46,619 bases of DNA. Source: Verrucomicrobia bacterium SCGC AAA164-E04 (GTDB lineage Bacteria > Verrucomicrobiota > Verrucomicrobiia > Limisphaerales > AAA164-E04). The stretch is taken from contig KB911974.1 in the NCBI GenBank assembly GCA_000383715.1, forward strand, positions 1 to 46,619, given 5' to 3'. The translations under genes and the position numbers were made by a program. This document shows positions 10,114 to 19,173 of the stretch, piece after piece; position 1 is the first letter of the stretch, and each line of letters starts with the position of its first letter. The notes below the pieces were generated by a model, which saw nothing but the letters and a program-made list of their open reading frames with translations, was not told where the DNA came from and did no database searches.

Positions 10114-11031
10114 ATGTCGGCCATGTTTCGCGCCAACACTTATTTTCGAATTGCCATGCTGGGATGCTTCTCGCTCACTCTGAGCTTCGCTTCGATTATG
10201 GCACAAAATTTTGCAGGCGATATGGCCCTTTCAAAAGTCTTGATCGAAGGAGAGGAGTGGAAGTTGGTGCAGGACGGGTTCCAGATGACGGATGGAGCAT
10301 GTGCAGATGAGCAAGGCGCTTTTTATTTTTCCGGTCGACGCGGGAACCAGAGTGCCATCTACAAATTAGATGCAAGCGACCAGTTGGAAATATACATTCA
10401 AGGTGCGGAAGGAGTAAGCGGGCTGGCATTCGGGCCTGACGGAAGACTTTATGGCTGCAGGTGGGGAGAAAACGAAGTTTTTGTTTTTGAGGAGGATGGA
10501 AGCATGACCTCACTGGCAACCGAATCGCATGCTAATGATCTGGTCGTTACTCAGCATTCGGAACTTTTCTTCACGGCTGAAAAAGGGCTCTTCTTTCTTG
10601 ATGTAAACAATAAAAAGCGGAAGGTGACAGGTCGCATCACAGGGCCAAATGGAATTTGCCTGTCACCGGATAAGGGAATCTTAACTGTTTCCGAATACGA
10701 AGGTGATAAGGTTTGGGCTTTTGCAACTCAGGTTGGATTGGGGGCATCTCATGGCGATGCCTACATGACCATGCGGCGGCCATCCGATGGCTCGGCGTGC
10801 CTTGGTGATGGCATGACCGTTGACACCGCTGGCCGGTTTTACATTGCATCGGCCATTGGTCTGCAAATGTTTGATGCGACGGGAAGAATCAGCGGTATCA
10901 TAGCGAAACCATTCTCTGCAGATATGAGCAACGTTGCCTTTTCCGGTCCTGAGCGAAAACACCTTTATGTCACCTGTCGAAATGCCATTTACAAACGACT
11001 CACCAAGGCAAAAGGTGTCTGGCATTTTTAA
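10114..11031 (+). CDS. exported SMP-30/gluconolactonase-like protein
   Basis: A 305-residue six-bladed propeller of the SMP-30/gluconolactonase/LRE type. Residues 1-30 form a signal peptide (FRIAMLGCFSLTLSFASIMA, cut before QNFAG), so it acts in the periplasm. Family landmarks are the HANDLVV loop (Asn141), GPNGICLSPD (Asn179) and GDGMTVD (Asp232), which correspond to the substrate and divalent-metal positions of lactonases. Members hydrolyse sugar lactones such as gluconolactone; the true substrate here is unknown. Blade repeats read as LAFGPDGRLYG and MTVDTAGRFYIAS. The neighbouring permease gene starts 107 bases downstream on the same strand. Confidence 0.88.
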   Translation: MSAMFRANTYFRIAMLGCFSLTLSFASIMAQNFAGDMALSKVLIEGEEWKLVQDGFQMTDGACADEQGAFYFSGRRGNQSAIYKLDASDQLEIYIQGAEGVSGLAFGPDGRLYGCRWGENEVFVFEEDGSMTSLATESHANDLVVTQHSELFFTAEKGLFFLDVNNKKRKVTGRITGPNGICLSPDKGILTVSEYEGDKVWAFATQVGLGASHGDAYMTMRRPSDGSACLGDGMTVDTAGRFYIASAIGLQMFDATGRISGIIAKPFSADMSNVAFSGPERKHLYVTCRNAIYKRLTKAKGVWHF

Positions 11032-11138
11032 TTGGATGATTACCCAACTGCCTATCAACTCATCAATATTCAACTTCGCGAAAGCGGGCAAAAAACTGAC
11101 ACCTATTCTGATTTATTTCAGATTCCCATGCTCCTTTC

Positions 11139-12035
11139 ATGAGTGATTTACCTTTGTATTTGATCCTGCCGGCCATTGCGGCCGTCGTTTACGCCGCGGC
11201 AGCCTTGTTTTTCAAGGAAGCTTTCCGGCGAGGAGCAGGTACACTCCATACCTTTGTTGTCACCAGTTGGGTAATGGCGCTCTTTTTCGGGCCCTTCATC
11301 TTCTGGGAAAAAGGAGAAATGCAATGGCATTTGATCCATTATCCATTGATTACCGCGGCTGCTTTCTTCATCGGTCACTGGATCACTTTTGCAGCGATAC
11401 GCATCGGGGATGTCTCGCTGGTGACACCTGTCATGGGCACAAAGTCGGTATTTGTCGCATTCTTTGCATGGTTTATCTTTGGCATCCATATTCCAGGAGG
11501 CATGTGGTTTGCGGCAATGCTGACCGCCATTGCAATTTATATTCTGGGCAAAACAGACCTTAAATCCACGAATCGAAGAATGCCTTTAGCCACAGGCTTG
11601 ACGATCTGCAGCTCTGCCTCCTTTGGCGTTTGCGATGCACTGGTGCAGGAATGGGCTCCGGCATTTGGTGTGAAAGCCTTCCTCAGTATCCTGTTCATCA
11701 CTGTGGCCTTGCTGGCAACATGCCTTGTGCCGTTTTTCGAGAAACCTCTCAAAAAGTTAGATCGAAAAACAATAGCCTGGTTATTGGGGGGAGCCATTCT
11801 AACAGGCCAACAGGCGATATTCATCTCTCTGGCAGTTTCACTCTACCATAATGCAACGGGAGTGAATGTGGTCTACAGCTCCCGAGGTTTGTGGGCCATT
11901 GTCTTGGTCTGGCTGACAGCCAAGCTTATTAATAAACGCACTGAGGAATCCGATCCCCGTAAACTCATAATGCGTTTCACTGGCGCTTTACTAATGTTCA
12001 TTGCCATCGTGCTGGCGGTGCTGACCAGCCATTGA
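11139..12035 (+). CDS. EamA/DMT-family permease
   Basis: A 298-residue integral membrane protein with about ten hydrophobic segments in two halves, the usual layout of EamA-type drug/metabolite transporters. The N half has WITFAAIRIGDVSLVTPVMG and ends with IAIYILGKTDLKS; the C half has ATGVNVVYSSRGLWAIVLVWL, which matches the second EamA repeat. The start is ATG 11139; no strong ribosome site is seen. The substrate is unknown. It lies downstream of the SMP-30-like gene on the same strand and converges on the DUF1501 gene with only 15 bases between the two stops and no hairpin terminator. Confidence 0.88.
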   Translation: MSDLPLYLILPAIAAVVYAAAALFFKEAFRRGAGTLHTFVVTSWVMALFFGPFIFWEKGEMQWHLIHYPLITAAAFFIGHWITFAAIRIGDVSLVTPVMGTKSVFVAFFAWFIFGIHIPGGMWFAAMLTAIAIYILGKTDLKSTNRRMPLATGLTICSSASFGVCDALVQEWAPAFGVKAFLSILFITVALLATCLVPFFEKPLKKLDRKTIAWLLGGAILTGQQAIFISLAVSLYHNATGVNVVYSSRGLWAIVLVWLTAKLINKRTEESDPRKLIMRFTGALLMFIAIVLAVLTSH

Positions 12036-12050
12036 TAAAGGCACTTCACG

Positions 12051-13352
12051 CTAAGCAAAAATCGAAGTAATAGGCTTACCTTTGTCAGCTACAGTGAAAG
12101 GCCTTCCAGATGGCGCATAAATGATCTCATCCTGAGGTAATCCCAGTGCGTGAGCAATCGTCGCATTGAAATCAGGTATCGAAACAGGATTGGATTCGAC
12201 ATCTGTACCCTGAGCATTGGTCGAACCATGGACGGTGCCCCCTTTTACACCACCACCAGCCAGCATACAGCTGAAGGCTTTCGGATAATGATCACGCCCA
12301 TTGTTTTGATTAATCTTTGGGGTACGTCCAAACTCGGTCGCAAGCACGACCAGTGTCTCCTCAAGAAGGCCACGGCTTGCCAAATCCTGTATCAAAGCGC
12401 TCATTGCTTGATCCAGAATTTCAGCCCTCTGTGGCACCCGTTCGAAATTATTTTGATGTGTGTCCCATCCCCCAAGGCTGACATCCACAAAACGAACATC
12501 TCTTTCAATCAATCGCCTTGCAAGCAAGCACCCTTTACCAAAAGCATCTTCCCCGTATGCAGCCCGGGTCTTCTCAGATTCCAGACTTAGATCAAAAGCC
12601 GCCAGGTCCTGACTCTTCATGAGCTTGATCGCATGCTCATAAGCATCTGAATAGGCCCTGACATTTTTCAACTGATAGGATTCCTCAAATCGGCGATTGA
12701 ATTTATCCACCATGGAGAGACGGTTTTGAAAAGCATCCTCATCGACGCCTTTGGGAAGACCACTGTTTTGAAGGCCGCGATCAGGGTTCCCGATAGGCAA
12801 AGGAGCATATTTGGCCTCCATGAAACCGCTCCCTGGATGCCGACTGTCGCCACCGACTTTGATGTATCCGGGAAGATTAGGGTTCATCACTCCACCTAAC
12901 CGCACCGCCCAGGCTCCCATTGCAGGATGACGAATGGTGCCACGCTGATTATACCCGGTCCAAACGTAATACCGTCCTCGTTCATGAGCGCCTTGATTGG
13001 ATTTCATGGAACGGATAACGGCGGTGTGATGCATCAATCCTGCCATCCGAGGTAAATACTCGCTCACCTGAATCCCACAATGCGGTGCAATCAGAGATGA
13101 TACAGGACCACGCACTTCCTCATTTATTTTGGGATCAAGTGTATCCAAATGACTCATCCCCCCATTCATATACAAGTATATCACTTTAGTCGCTGCCCCA
13201 CGACGTGACACCTCCGTGACCGGTTTGCTTGCGGCTGCGAGGTTCTGTTGAAAAGTCAAAGGTGCAAGTCCCACTCCCAATAGGGATTTTGCAAGATAAC
13301 CCGCAAACGCCCTTCGATTGCATCCATCTGTGTTGAGTGATTCAGGTTTCAT
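12051..13352 (-). CDS. DUF1501 domain protein with Tat-type leader
   Basis: A 433-residue protein of the DUF1501 family, whose fold belongs to the alkaline phosphatase/sulfatase superfamily. The leader has twin arginines (NRRAFAGYLAKSLLGVGL), suggesting Tat export. Signature stretches are YLYMNGGMSHLDTLDPK, GGWDTHQNNF, VVLATEFGRTPKI and NGRDHYPKAF. In PVC bacteria these genes almost always pair with a DUF1549/DUF1553 cytochrome-like gene. That is the case here: the partner ends 34 bases upstream and is very likely transcribed first. The biochemical role of the pair is not established; a periplasmic hydrolase or redox role is inferred. The start ATG is at 13350-13352. Confidence 0.93.
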   Translation of the reverse strand: MKPESLNTDGCNRRAFAGYLAKSLLGVGLAPLTFQQNLAAASKPVTEVSRRGAATKVIYLYMNGGMSHLDTLDPKINEEVRGPVSSLIAPHCGIQVSEYLPRMAGLMHHTAVIRSMKSNQGAHERGRYYVWTGYNQRGTIRHPAMGAWAVRLGGVMNPNLPGYIKVGGDSRHPGSGFMEAKYAPLPIGNPDRGLQNSGLPKGVDEDAFQNRLSMVDKFNRRFEESYQLKNVRAYSDAYEHAIKLMKSQDLAAFDLSLESEKTRAAYGEDAFGKGCLLARRLIERDVRFVDVSLGGWDTHQNNFERVPQRAEILDQAMSALIQDLASRGLLEETLVVLATEFGRTPKINQNNGRDHYPKAFSCMLAGGGVKGGTVHGSTNAQGTDVESNPVSIPDFNATIAHALGLPQDEIIYAPSGRPFTVADKGKPITSIFA

Positions 13353-13386
13353 GTGCGGAAAACAGGATTCGAAAGTCTTACTGGAT

Positions 13387-15444
13387 TTATTGGATAAATG
13401 AAAATTCTCGGGCGTTCAAAAGCATCCATGCCACCTTTTGCATATATGAATCACCCTCTTGATTCCATTCCGACATGAGCCATTCTTTTTCCTCAGTACG
13501 AGGCTCACGAGTCATGAAGCCCAGAAAGAGCAAATCAAGTTTTGCTTCCTTAGTGCGGGCATCCCTGAGTGCAGACGCCAGCTCAGACCGGCCGTTCTTG
13601 AGATATTCAAGCATGGGACCATTCAACAACATCAATGCCTGCGGCACATTTGCTTCATCATTTGAATTGTCAATGGTTTCACGGTCTGATTGACCGAAGG
13701 ATCTCAAAAAATGCCCTTCAGGTGCCGGAGATTGTAATTTGGAAGCACGCACCCATTGGGACGACATCCCTTTCCAGCGAGGATCATTTATTTTGCGTAC
13801 AGGAAGGTGAGCTAGCATGGACTCTGATTTGATTACTTTGAGCGATTCTTTGGCTTGATTGAGATCTGAACGTAATTTTGAGACCTGTTGAGGCCCCTGG
13901 CGCTTCGCTCGCTGGGTATTACCCAAGCGACGCTGCATTTTGGTCACTTTGCTTTGTGCTGAGCGCATGGAATCCTCGATTTTTTTTTCTTGTTCAATGG
14001 TCGAGAGGATTTCGTTCAGGGGTTTTCCTTTGAGAAAACGTGCCATTTCGTAGTTCCGATCCACCCGAACGGATCCTGGACGTTCATCCAGATCAGGGAC
14101 AATCAGGGCCATCACTGAGTCCCAGATTTGCTCTGCACGCATACGTTGCAAGGGCCTCCCATGATAGAGAAATGGCTCCAGAGGGTCTCTTTCACCAGGC
14201 AAAGCGGCACGCTGGTAAGTCGCCGTTCCGCAAAGAATAGCCTGATAAACTCTCAAATCGAAACCGATCTCTACCATGGTGTCGGCTAAAAATTTAATGA
14301 GTTCAGGATGACTCGCTTCCACACCGTCGCGCATGTCATCCACGGGTTCGATCAACCCGACTCCCATCAATCGTCTCCAATAACGATTGGCAACGACTGT
14401 CGGAAACCGGGGGTTCCCGGGTGAGGTCAACCATTCGGCGTAGGCCTGCCGCAAGGAAGCGTCGGATTTGCCATCCACTAAATGACCAAACATTGGATGA
14501 GGTGTCACTTTGGATTTTGGTTTTGAATCCTCATACTGATAATCATCAGGTAACTTCAGAGCAGTCTTGCTTTCAAAGACTCGGTATTTCAAGGGACGTA
14601 CCATCCGTCGAGCTGCCGCTTTGAGGGCTGGATCAATGTCATTGCGTATCTTATTGTTTCCTAAACCACGAAATTTTCGATTCATTTTCGAATCGGTTGT
14701 TTTCACCCCGTAGGTGTAAGCCGCTTGCTCGTAGTATTGTTTTTGAGTCCAGCTGTCATAAGGATGATCATGGCATTGCGCGCAACCGACTTGCGTCCCA
14801 AGGAATACTTGAAAGGTATTGGCCATGTGATCCAGTTCCATGCCTGCATCACGAAAATAAAATCCAGTTGCTCCATCATCCCATAAATATCCCTTGGAAT
14901 TAATGAGCTGACCAACGAACTTATCATAGGGCATATTCCTTCGAAACGCATTACGAACCCATTCAATATAAGGTTGCCCCGGCAAGTTCCTCATGCGTGA
15001 CTTGATTCTCAGCAGATCAGCCCAGTGATTGTACTCATGGCTCACATGCCCTTCCGATTCGAGAAGTCGATTGATGAGCTGATCTCGTTTTTGAGGGTCT
15101 GAGGAATCAATATAAGATTGAGCCTCTTCAATACTGGGGATACGTCCAATTAAATCGAGATAAAGTCGGCGAAGAAGGGTTGATTCATCCACCAGAAGTG
15201 CAGGTTCAATCTGCTCTTTTGAAAGCCGTTCCTGAATGAACGCATCGATCTGCTGGCTGCGCGCTTGAATATCTTGATAGGTCCAATGGCGTTTTCCCGC
15301 ATGCATGGTTGGCGACATCACAGCCAAGAAAAAGAAAGCCATTACAAGCGCTGTTGAAGTAGTGACACTTGTCAATACAGAACGGCCTTGCCGCCTGCTC
15401 TTACACAAACATAAAAGAACTTTTGCAGTCATGGTGGAACGCAT
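13387..15444 (-). CDS. DUF1549/DUF1553 exported cytochrome-like protein
   Basis: A 685-residue exported protein. A hydrophobic leader (LVMAFFFLAVMSPTMHA) follows a basic N-region. DUF1549 spans about 60-260 (LLRRLYLDLIGRIPS, then a haem c motif CAQCH at 221-225 followed by DHPYD). DUF1553 spans about 330-670 (ANRYWRRLMGVGLIEPVDDM, RAEQIWDSVMALIVPDL). A charged segment at about 480-545, rich in K/Q/R, looks like a coiled coil inserted in DUF1553. It is shorter than many family members and lacks the N-terminal PSCyt1 haem domain. The gene is followed by its DUF1501 partner. A second ATG lies four codons in; neither start has a clear ribosome site. Function of the family is unproven. Confidence 0.92.
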   Translation of the reverse strand: MRSTMTAKVLLCLCKSRRQGRSVLTSVTTSTALVMAFFFLAVMSPTMHAGKRHWTYQDIQARSQQIDAFIQERLSKEQIEPALLVDESTLLRRLYLDLIGRIPSIEEAQSYIDSSDPQKRDQLINRLLESEGHVSHEYNHWADLLRIKSRMRNLPGQPYIEWVRNAFRRNMPYDKFVGQLINSKGYLWDDGATGFYFRDAGMELDHMANTFQVFLGTQVGCAQCHDHPYDSWTQKQYYEQAAYTYGVKTTDSKMNRKFRGLGNNKIRNDIDPALKAAARRMVRPLKYRVFESKTALKLPDDYQYEDSKPKSKVTPHPMFGHLVDGKSDASLRQAYAEWLTSPGNPRFPTVVANRYWRRLMGVGLIEPVDDMRDGVEASHPELIKFLADTMVEIGFDLRVYQAILCGTATYQRAALPGERDPLEPFLYHGRPLQRMRAEQIWDSVMALIVPDLDERPGSVRVDRNYEMARFLKGKPLNEILSTIEQEKKIEDSMRSAQSKVTKMQRRLGNTQRAKRQGPQQVSKLRSDLNQAKESLKVIKSESMLAHLPVRKINDPRWKGMSSQWVRASKLQSPAPEGHFLRSFGQSDRETIDNSNDEANVPQALMLLNGPMLEYLKNGRSELASALRDARTKEAKLDLLFLGFMTREPRTEEKEWLMSEWNQEGDSYMQKVAWMLLNAREFSFIQ

Positions 15445-15521
15445 TTTGTCAGATTGGAAATATGGGTGATGATAAGATGATTGCCAAGCCAGAAGTCTCG
15501 CAGTTTAATGAGAAGTGAAAT

Positions 15522-16025
15522 ATGACGAATGCATCCGACTTTCAGCTATTGACCAGAAAACTGAATCACCTGGTGACTGCCGGCATCATCGCCGGGCTAC
15601 TGAGCGGGGCGATACTCCATGGTCAAGAGCAGTCCAAAAGCAAACCACAACTCTCCAAAGCCACTCTTGAAATCCTTGAAGCCCAGGTAGGACAAGCCAT
15701 CCTTGAGGCACCCGAAGCCCAAGTTTCAGAAGAAACTCTATTGAACAGGGAGAAAAAGAAAAAAATAGAGACTGGAGGACTTCTCAAGGAATGGTTTGCG
15801 CCGTTCGAAAAAAGGCAAACCAATCACGACCAACCTCAAAAACCTGCAGGCAGAGTTAAGCGAAAACCGCTTTGGAGTTGGTTTAATCCAACCGCCCCGA
15901 TGTCCAAATCAGAACTCCAAGCTGAACCGATCGATTGGAAAGGCTCTCGCAAAACCCCCCAGAGATTCGGAAATCGAGAAAAACAGGAACCTGAAGGCTG
16001 GGCTTTTTTCTTCCTAAGGTATTGA
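15522..16025 (+). CDS. small exported basic protein, unknown
   Basis: A 167-residue protein I do not recognise. The ATG at 15522 follows a purine-rich GAGAAGTGAAAT stretch that could be a weak ribosome site. Residues 15-33 form a signal-like segment (LVTAGIIAGLLSGAILHG). Next comes a short two-fold repeat around ILEAQVGQAILEAPEAQV, then a very basic half with KKKK and tryptophan-rich blocks (LWSWFNPTAP, GWAFFFLRY). It is divergent from the DUF1549 gene, 77 bases away. Composition and leader favour a real gene, but no homologue is known to me. Confidence 0.55.
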   Translation: MTNASDFQLLTRKLNHLVTAGIIAGLLSGAILHGQEQSKSKPQLSKATLEILEAQVGQAILEAPEAQVSEETLLNREKKKKIETGGLLKEWFAPFEKRQTNHDQPQKPAGRVKRKPLWSWFNPTAPMSKSELQAEPIDWKGSRKTPQRFGNREKQEPEGWAFFFLRY

Positions 16026-16328
16026 ACAATCAATCTTTTGAGGTGATCCCATCAAAGAGGTGGATCATGGAAAAAAGTGTCTTTCCTTGTCTTGCTGAAG
16101 CCGGGTGATTGTTACCATTCATGGTAAAACGGCTGGCTCTGCATCCTTTGTGAATTGGATGTCTTCCAAAGCGTTACTTCATCAACCTGACGAACTGCTT
16201 CAAACAACTGCAACGAGCGATTCGAGAATTCCCATGAAATACAGTAGTTCTTATTTCCTGCATGCCCCCATCGACCATGAACCTAAAAAGTTCGCCATCT
16301 GAGCTTACTGCCCAGCAAAGCAATCAAG
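16026..16328. other. intergenic region, nothing recognised
   Basis: About 300 bases between the convergent small exported protein and the aminotransferase. A weak TGATCC/GGATCA inverted repeat at about 16042-16065 lacks a T-tract. An open frame of 65 codons at 16105 has no family match, leader or ribosome site and was left out. Confidence 0.4.
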
Positions 16329-17723
16329 TCATTTGCCTGCGGATAGTGTCTTGTCCACCAAGTCCAACGCTTCATCAATCGCTTCACAAAACCAATCCAT
16401 TTCAGATTCAGTAACTATCAGTGGAGGCACGACCCAAATACCAAATTTATCCGATGGAACATAGACGTTCTTTTCCCTGAACAGAAAATCGGAGATATCT
16501 TTTATAATCGTGCGCGTGTATTTTTCCGTGGTTTTTCTGAGTGGAGTCTTTGTATCGTGGTCAGCTACCAATTCCATGGTGTAGAACAACCCCACGCCAC
16601 GGACATCTCCAACGCATGGGTGGTTGGCTGCGATCGACCGTAACTTGGATTCCAAATAGGCTCCTTTGCTTGCGACTTCTTGAAGCAATCCGTCGTCCAC
16701 AAGCACTTCCAATGCAGCCAGAGCGCCCGCACAACCGAGGGCATGGCCTGAATAACTCTGACCATGACCAAAAATATTATTTTCAAAGGACGCCGATACT
16801 TTCTCCGAAAAAATGGCAGCTGTCAGTGGACAATAAGCTCCCAATGCCTTACCGAGAATGATGATATCCGGCTCTACTCCGTCATGCTCTATGGCGAGTA
16901 ATTTCCCCGTGCGCCCCATGCCTGACATCGTTTCATCAACTATCATCAGCAAACCCCATCGGTCACAGATTTTCCGAACCCCCTTGAGATAACCCGGTGG
17001 TGGTGGGATGATACCATTGCTGCCAACAACTGGCTCTACAATCACAGCGGCTACTTTATTGGAACCACCCTCGTTCTCGATCATGTATTCGATGTAACCA
17101 AGGTTCTCCTCCACAAAATTTTCAGGTGTCCCAAAGGGTGGACGAAAAGCGTTGGCTTCAGGGGCAAAAACGACACCTGGAACCGTCAATGGCTCCTGAA
17201 ACCAGCGTCTGGGATCGCCACTGACAGATGAGGCCCCCGACGTAGAACCGTGCCAGGATTTATACCTTGAAATGATTTTATAGGGATACGGGTATTGACC
17301 GGGAGCATCGGCTTTTTGAAGCCCTCCTTCCTGAAACATCTGATTGTATTGATACAATCTTGCTCCCTTGATGGCAGCCTCGACCGCAGCGGCTCCGCTC
17401 TGGGCAAAATAAACACGTTTATTGGGAGATCCTGGCGTGAGTTCTGCCAGTCGGCGAGCTAATTTACCTGTGGGCTCTGCCGCAAAATCATCGGTGACAT
17501 AAATCACCTGATCCATTTGAGATTTGAGGGCAGCAATGACTTTCGGATGGTTGAATCCTAAATTGATGCATTCATGGGCGCTTCTGAGATCAAAAATCTT
17601 TTTTCCATCGGTAGTATGGATCCAGCAGCCTTCTGTTCTGGATACTGGAATCGGATCGTAACCGGCCTGCGGGGACCAGCATTGCATCATATGCTGGCCC
17701 TGCCACTGCGAAAATTCTGTCAT
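16329..17723 (-). CDS. class III PLP-dependent aminotransferase
   Basis: A 464-residue fold-type I aminotransferase of class III. The PLP-binding lysine is Lys292 in ILGKALGAYCPLT, preceded by the VDE aspartate (Asp263 in MIVDETMSGMGRTG). The phosphate cup is SGAAAVEAAIKGAR (109-122), and SWHGSTSGASS is at 156-166. The VEPVVGSNGIIPPPPGYL stretch and overall layout are closest in feel to taurine-pyruvate and beta-alanine/omega-amino acid:pyruvate aminotransferases, but the amino donor cannot be assigned. It is cytoplasmic. It begins 46 bases after trpB on the same strand and may share its transcript. Confidence 0.92.
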   Translation of the reverse strand: MTEFSQWQGQHMMQCWSPQAGYDPIPVSRTEGCWIHTTDGKKIFDLRSAHECINLGFNHPKVIAALKSQMDQVIYVTDDFAAEPTGKLARRLAELTPGSPNKRVYFAQSGAAAVEAAIKGARLYQYNQMFQEGGLQKADAPGQYPYPYKIISRYKSWHGSTSGASSVSGDPRRWFQEPLTVPGVVFAPEANAFRPPFGTPENFVEENLGYIEYMIENEGGSNKVAAVIVEPVVGSNGIIPPPPGYLKGVRKICDRWGLLMIVDETMSGMGRTGKLLAIEHDGVEPDIIILGKALGAYCPLTAAIFSEKVSASFENNIFGHGQSYSGHALGCAGALAALEVLVDDGLLQEVASKGAYLESKLRSIAANHPCVGDVRGVGLFYTMELVADHDTKTPLRKTTEKYTRTIIKDISDFLFREKNVYVPSDKFGIWVVPPLIVTESEMDWFCEAIDEALDLVDKTLSAGK

Positions 17724-17769
17724 ATGAGGCGATAACCTACAGGGTCAAAAGCTGGGATCAAACAACATT

Positions 17770-19002
17770 CTAGAGATTCATCTTCAAGCGGTCGGCCACT
17801 TGCTGAACGTCTTTATCTCCTCGCCCGGAGAGGTTGATGATAATGATTTTGTCTTTCGACATGCTCGGAGCTTTTTCAATCACCGCTGCAACAGCATGAC
17901 TGGATTCCAACGCGGGAATGATCCCTTCCAATCGTGCCAGCTTCATGAACGCTTCCAGTGCTTTGTCATCGGTAGCAAATCCATAATCCACTCGACCATG
18001 ATCTTTAAGCCAGGCGTGTTCGGGGCCGACGGCTGCGTAATCCAGTCCAGCTGACACACTCTGCGTCAATTGAATCTGCCCTTCCTCGTCCTGCAGAATA
18101 TAGGATCGGGTGCCCTGCAGCACCCCTAGAGAGCCTCCCTGAAACCGGGCTGCATGCTTCTCAGGTTCGATCCCCTCGCCCCCAGCCTCGATTCCCAGCA
18201 TCTGCACACCCTTGTCCTGGAGAAATGGATAAAAGAGTCCAATGGAGTTACTGCCTCCACCGACACAGGCAACCAGAAGGTCGGGCAAACGGGATTCCTG
18301 TGCCAGAACCTGTTCACGCGCCTCATCACCGATGATGCGCTGAAAGTTCCTCACCATGACTGGATAAGGATGAGCACCATAAGCCGTTCCAAGAATGTAA
18401 TGCGTGTCCCGGACGTTAGTAACCCAATCGCGCATGGCTTCATTCACCGCTTCTTTCAAGGTCCTCTGACCGGCCTTCACGGGGCAAACCTCCGCACCAA
18501 GCATGCGCATGCGGTAGGCGTTGAGAGATTGGCGTTCGCAATCCACTTCCCCCATGTAGATCACACACTTCATTCCAAACATGGCAGCAACGGTTGCCGT
18601 AGCCACGCCGTGCTGACCTGCGCCTGTTTCGGCAATAATGCGTGTTTTCCCCATACGTTTGGCCAACAGAATCTGGCCCATGGAGTTATTGATCTTGTGG
18701 GCTCCGGTATGGAGCAAGTCCTCGCGCTTGAGATAAATCTTTGCCCCACCCAGCTCTTTGGTCAGTCGTTCTGCAAAATAAAGGGGTGTAGGGCGTCCAA
18801 CGAACTCTTTGAGGTAATAGCTCAGCTCTTTCTGAAATTCCGGATCCTTCTGAGCCCTGAAATACTCTTCCTCAAGTTCCTTGAGGGGATGCATCAAGGT
18901 TTCCGGCACGTAACGTCCGCCATAAGGACCAAAATGCCCTTTCAAATCCGGCTGATTTAAATCAAGAGTTCCAGACTCCTTGGCTGCTGCTTCCATGTTC
19001 AA
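17770..19002 (-). CDS. trpB: tryptophan synthase beta chain
   Basis: A 410-residue TrpB that condenses indole with L-serine, normally in an alpha2-beta2 complex with TrpA. The PLP lysine is Lys103 in TGAHKINNS and the catalytic glutamate Glu125 in [11 protein letters not shown]. The glycine loop GGGSNS (248-253) binds the PLP phosphate, and NLSGRGDKD closes the site. The [15 protein letters not shown]-terminus and length mark the canonical TrpB1 type, so it should depend on TrpA. No trpA, trpF, trpC or other trp gene is in this window, so the gene is detached from a classic operon here. A class III aminotransferase follows. Confidence 0.98.
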   Translation of the reverse strand: MNMEAAAKESGTLDLNQPDLKGHFGPYGGRYVPETLMHPLKELEEEYFRAQKDPEFQKELSYYLKEFVGRPTPLYFAERLTKELGGAKIYLKREDLLHTGAHKINNSMGQILLAKRMGKTRIIAETGAGQHGVATATVAAMFGMKCVIYMGEVDCERQSLNAYRMRMLGAEVCPVKAGQRTLKEAVNEAMRDWVTNVRDTHYILGTAYGAHPYPVMVRNFQRIIGDEAREQVLAQESRLPDLLVACVGGGSNSIGLFYPFLQDKGVQMLGIEAGGEGIEPEKHAARFQGGSLGVLQGTRSYILQDEEGQIQLTQSVSAGLDYAAVGPEHAWLKDHGRVDYGFATDDKALEAFMKLARLEGIIPALESSHAVAAVIEKAPSMSKDKIIIINLSGRGDKDVQQVADRLKMNL

Positions 19003-19173
19003 TTGCTTTTGATACTAGATAAATTTAAGTGAGCACTCTTGTGTAAGAGAACAATTTCATATTAGCTCGAAATTGGTCGAAAGGAAATGAATTTCATATG
19101 TTTGACCCACCCAGCAGAGCGATTTTTGTCCCGTAACAGTACATCGCTCAGCCAAAAACCCTTTCGCGCCCTC

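Noticed and set aside
16042..16065. Inverted repeat TGATCC/GGATCA as a terminator
   Set aside because: Loop of about 12 bases, six-base stem and no T-tract.
18154..18960. Open frame of 268 codons on the plus strand
   Set aside because: It is antisense to trpB, which is certain; the frame reflects codon bias of the real gene.
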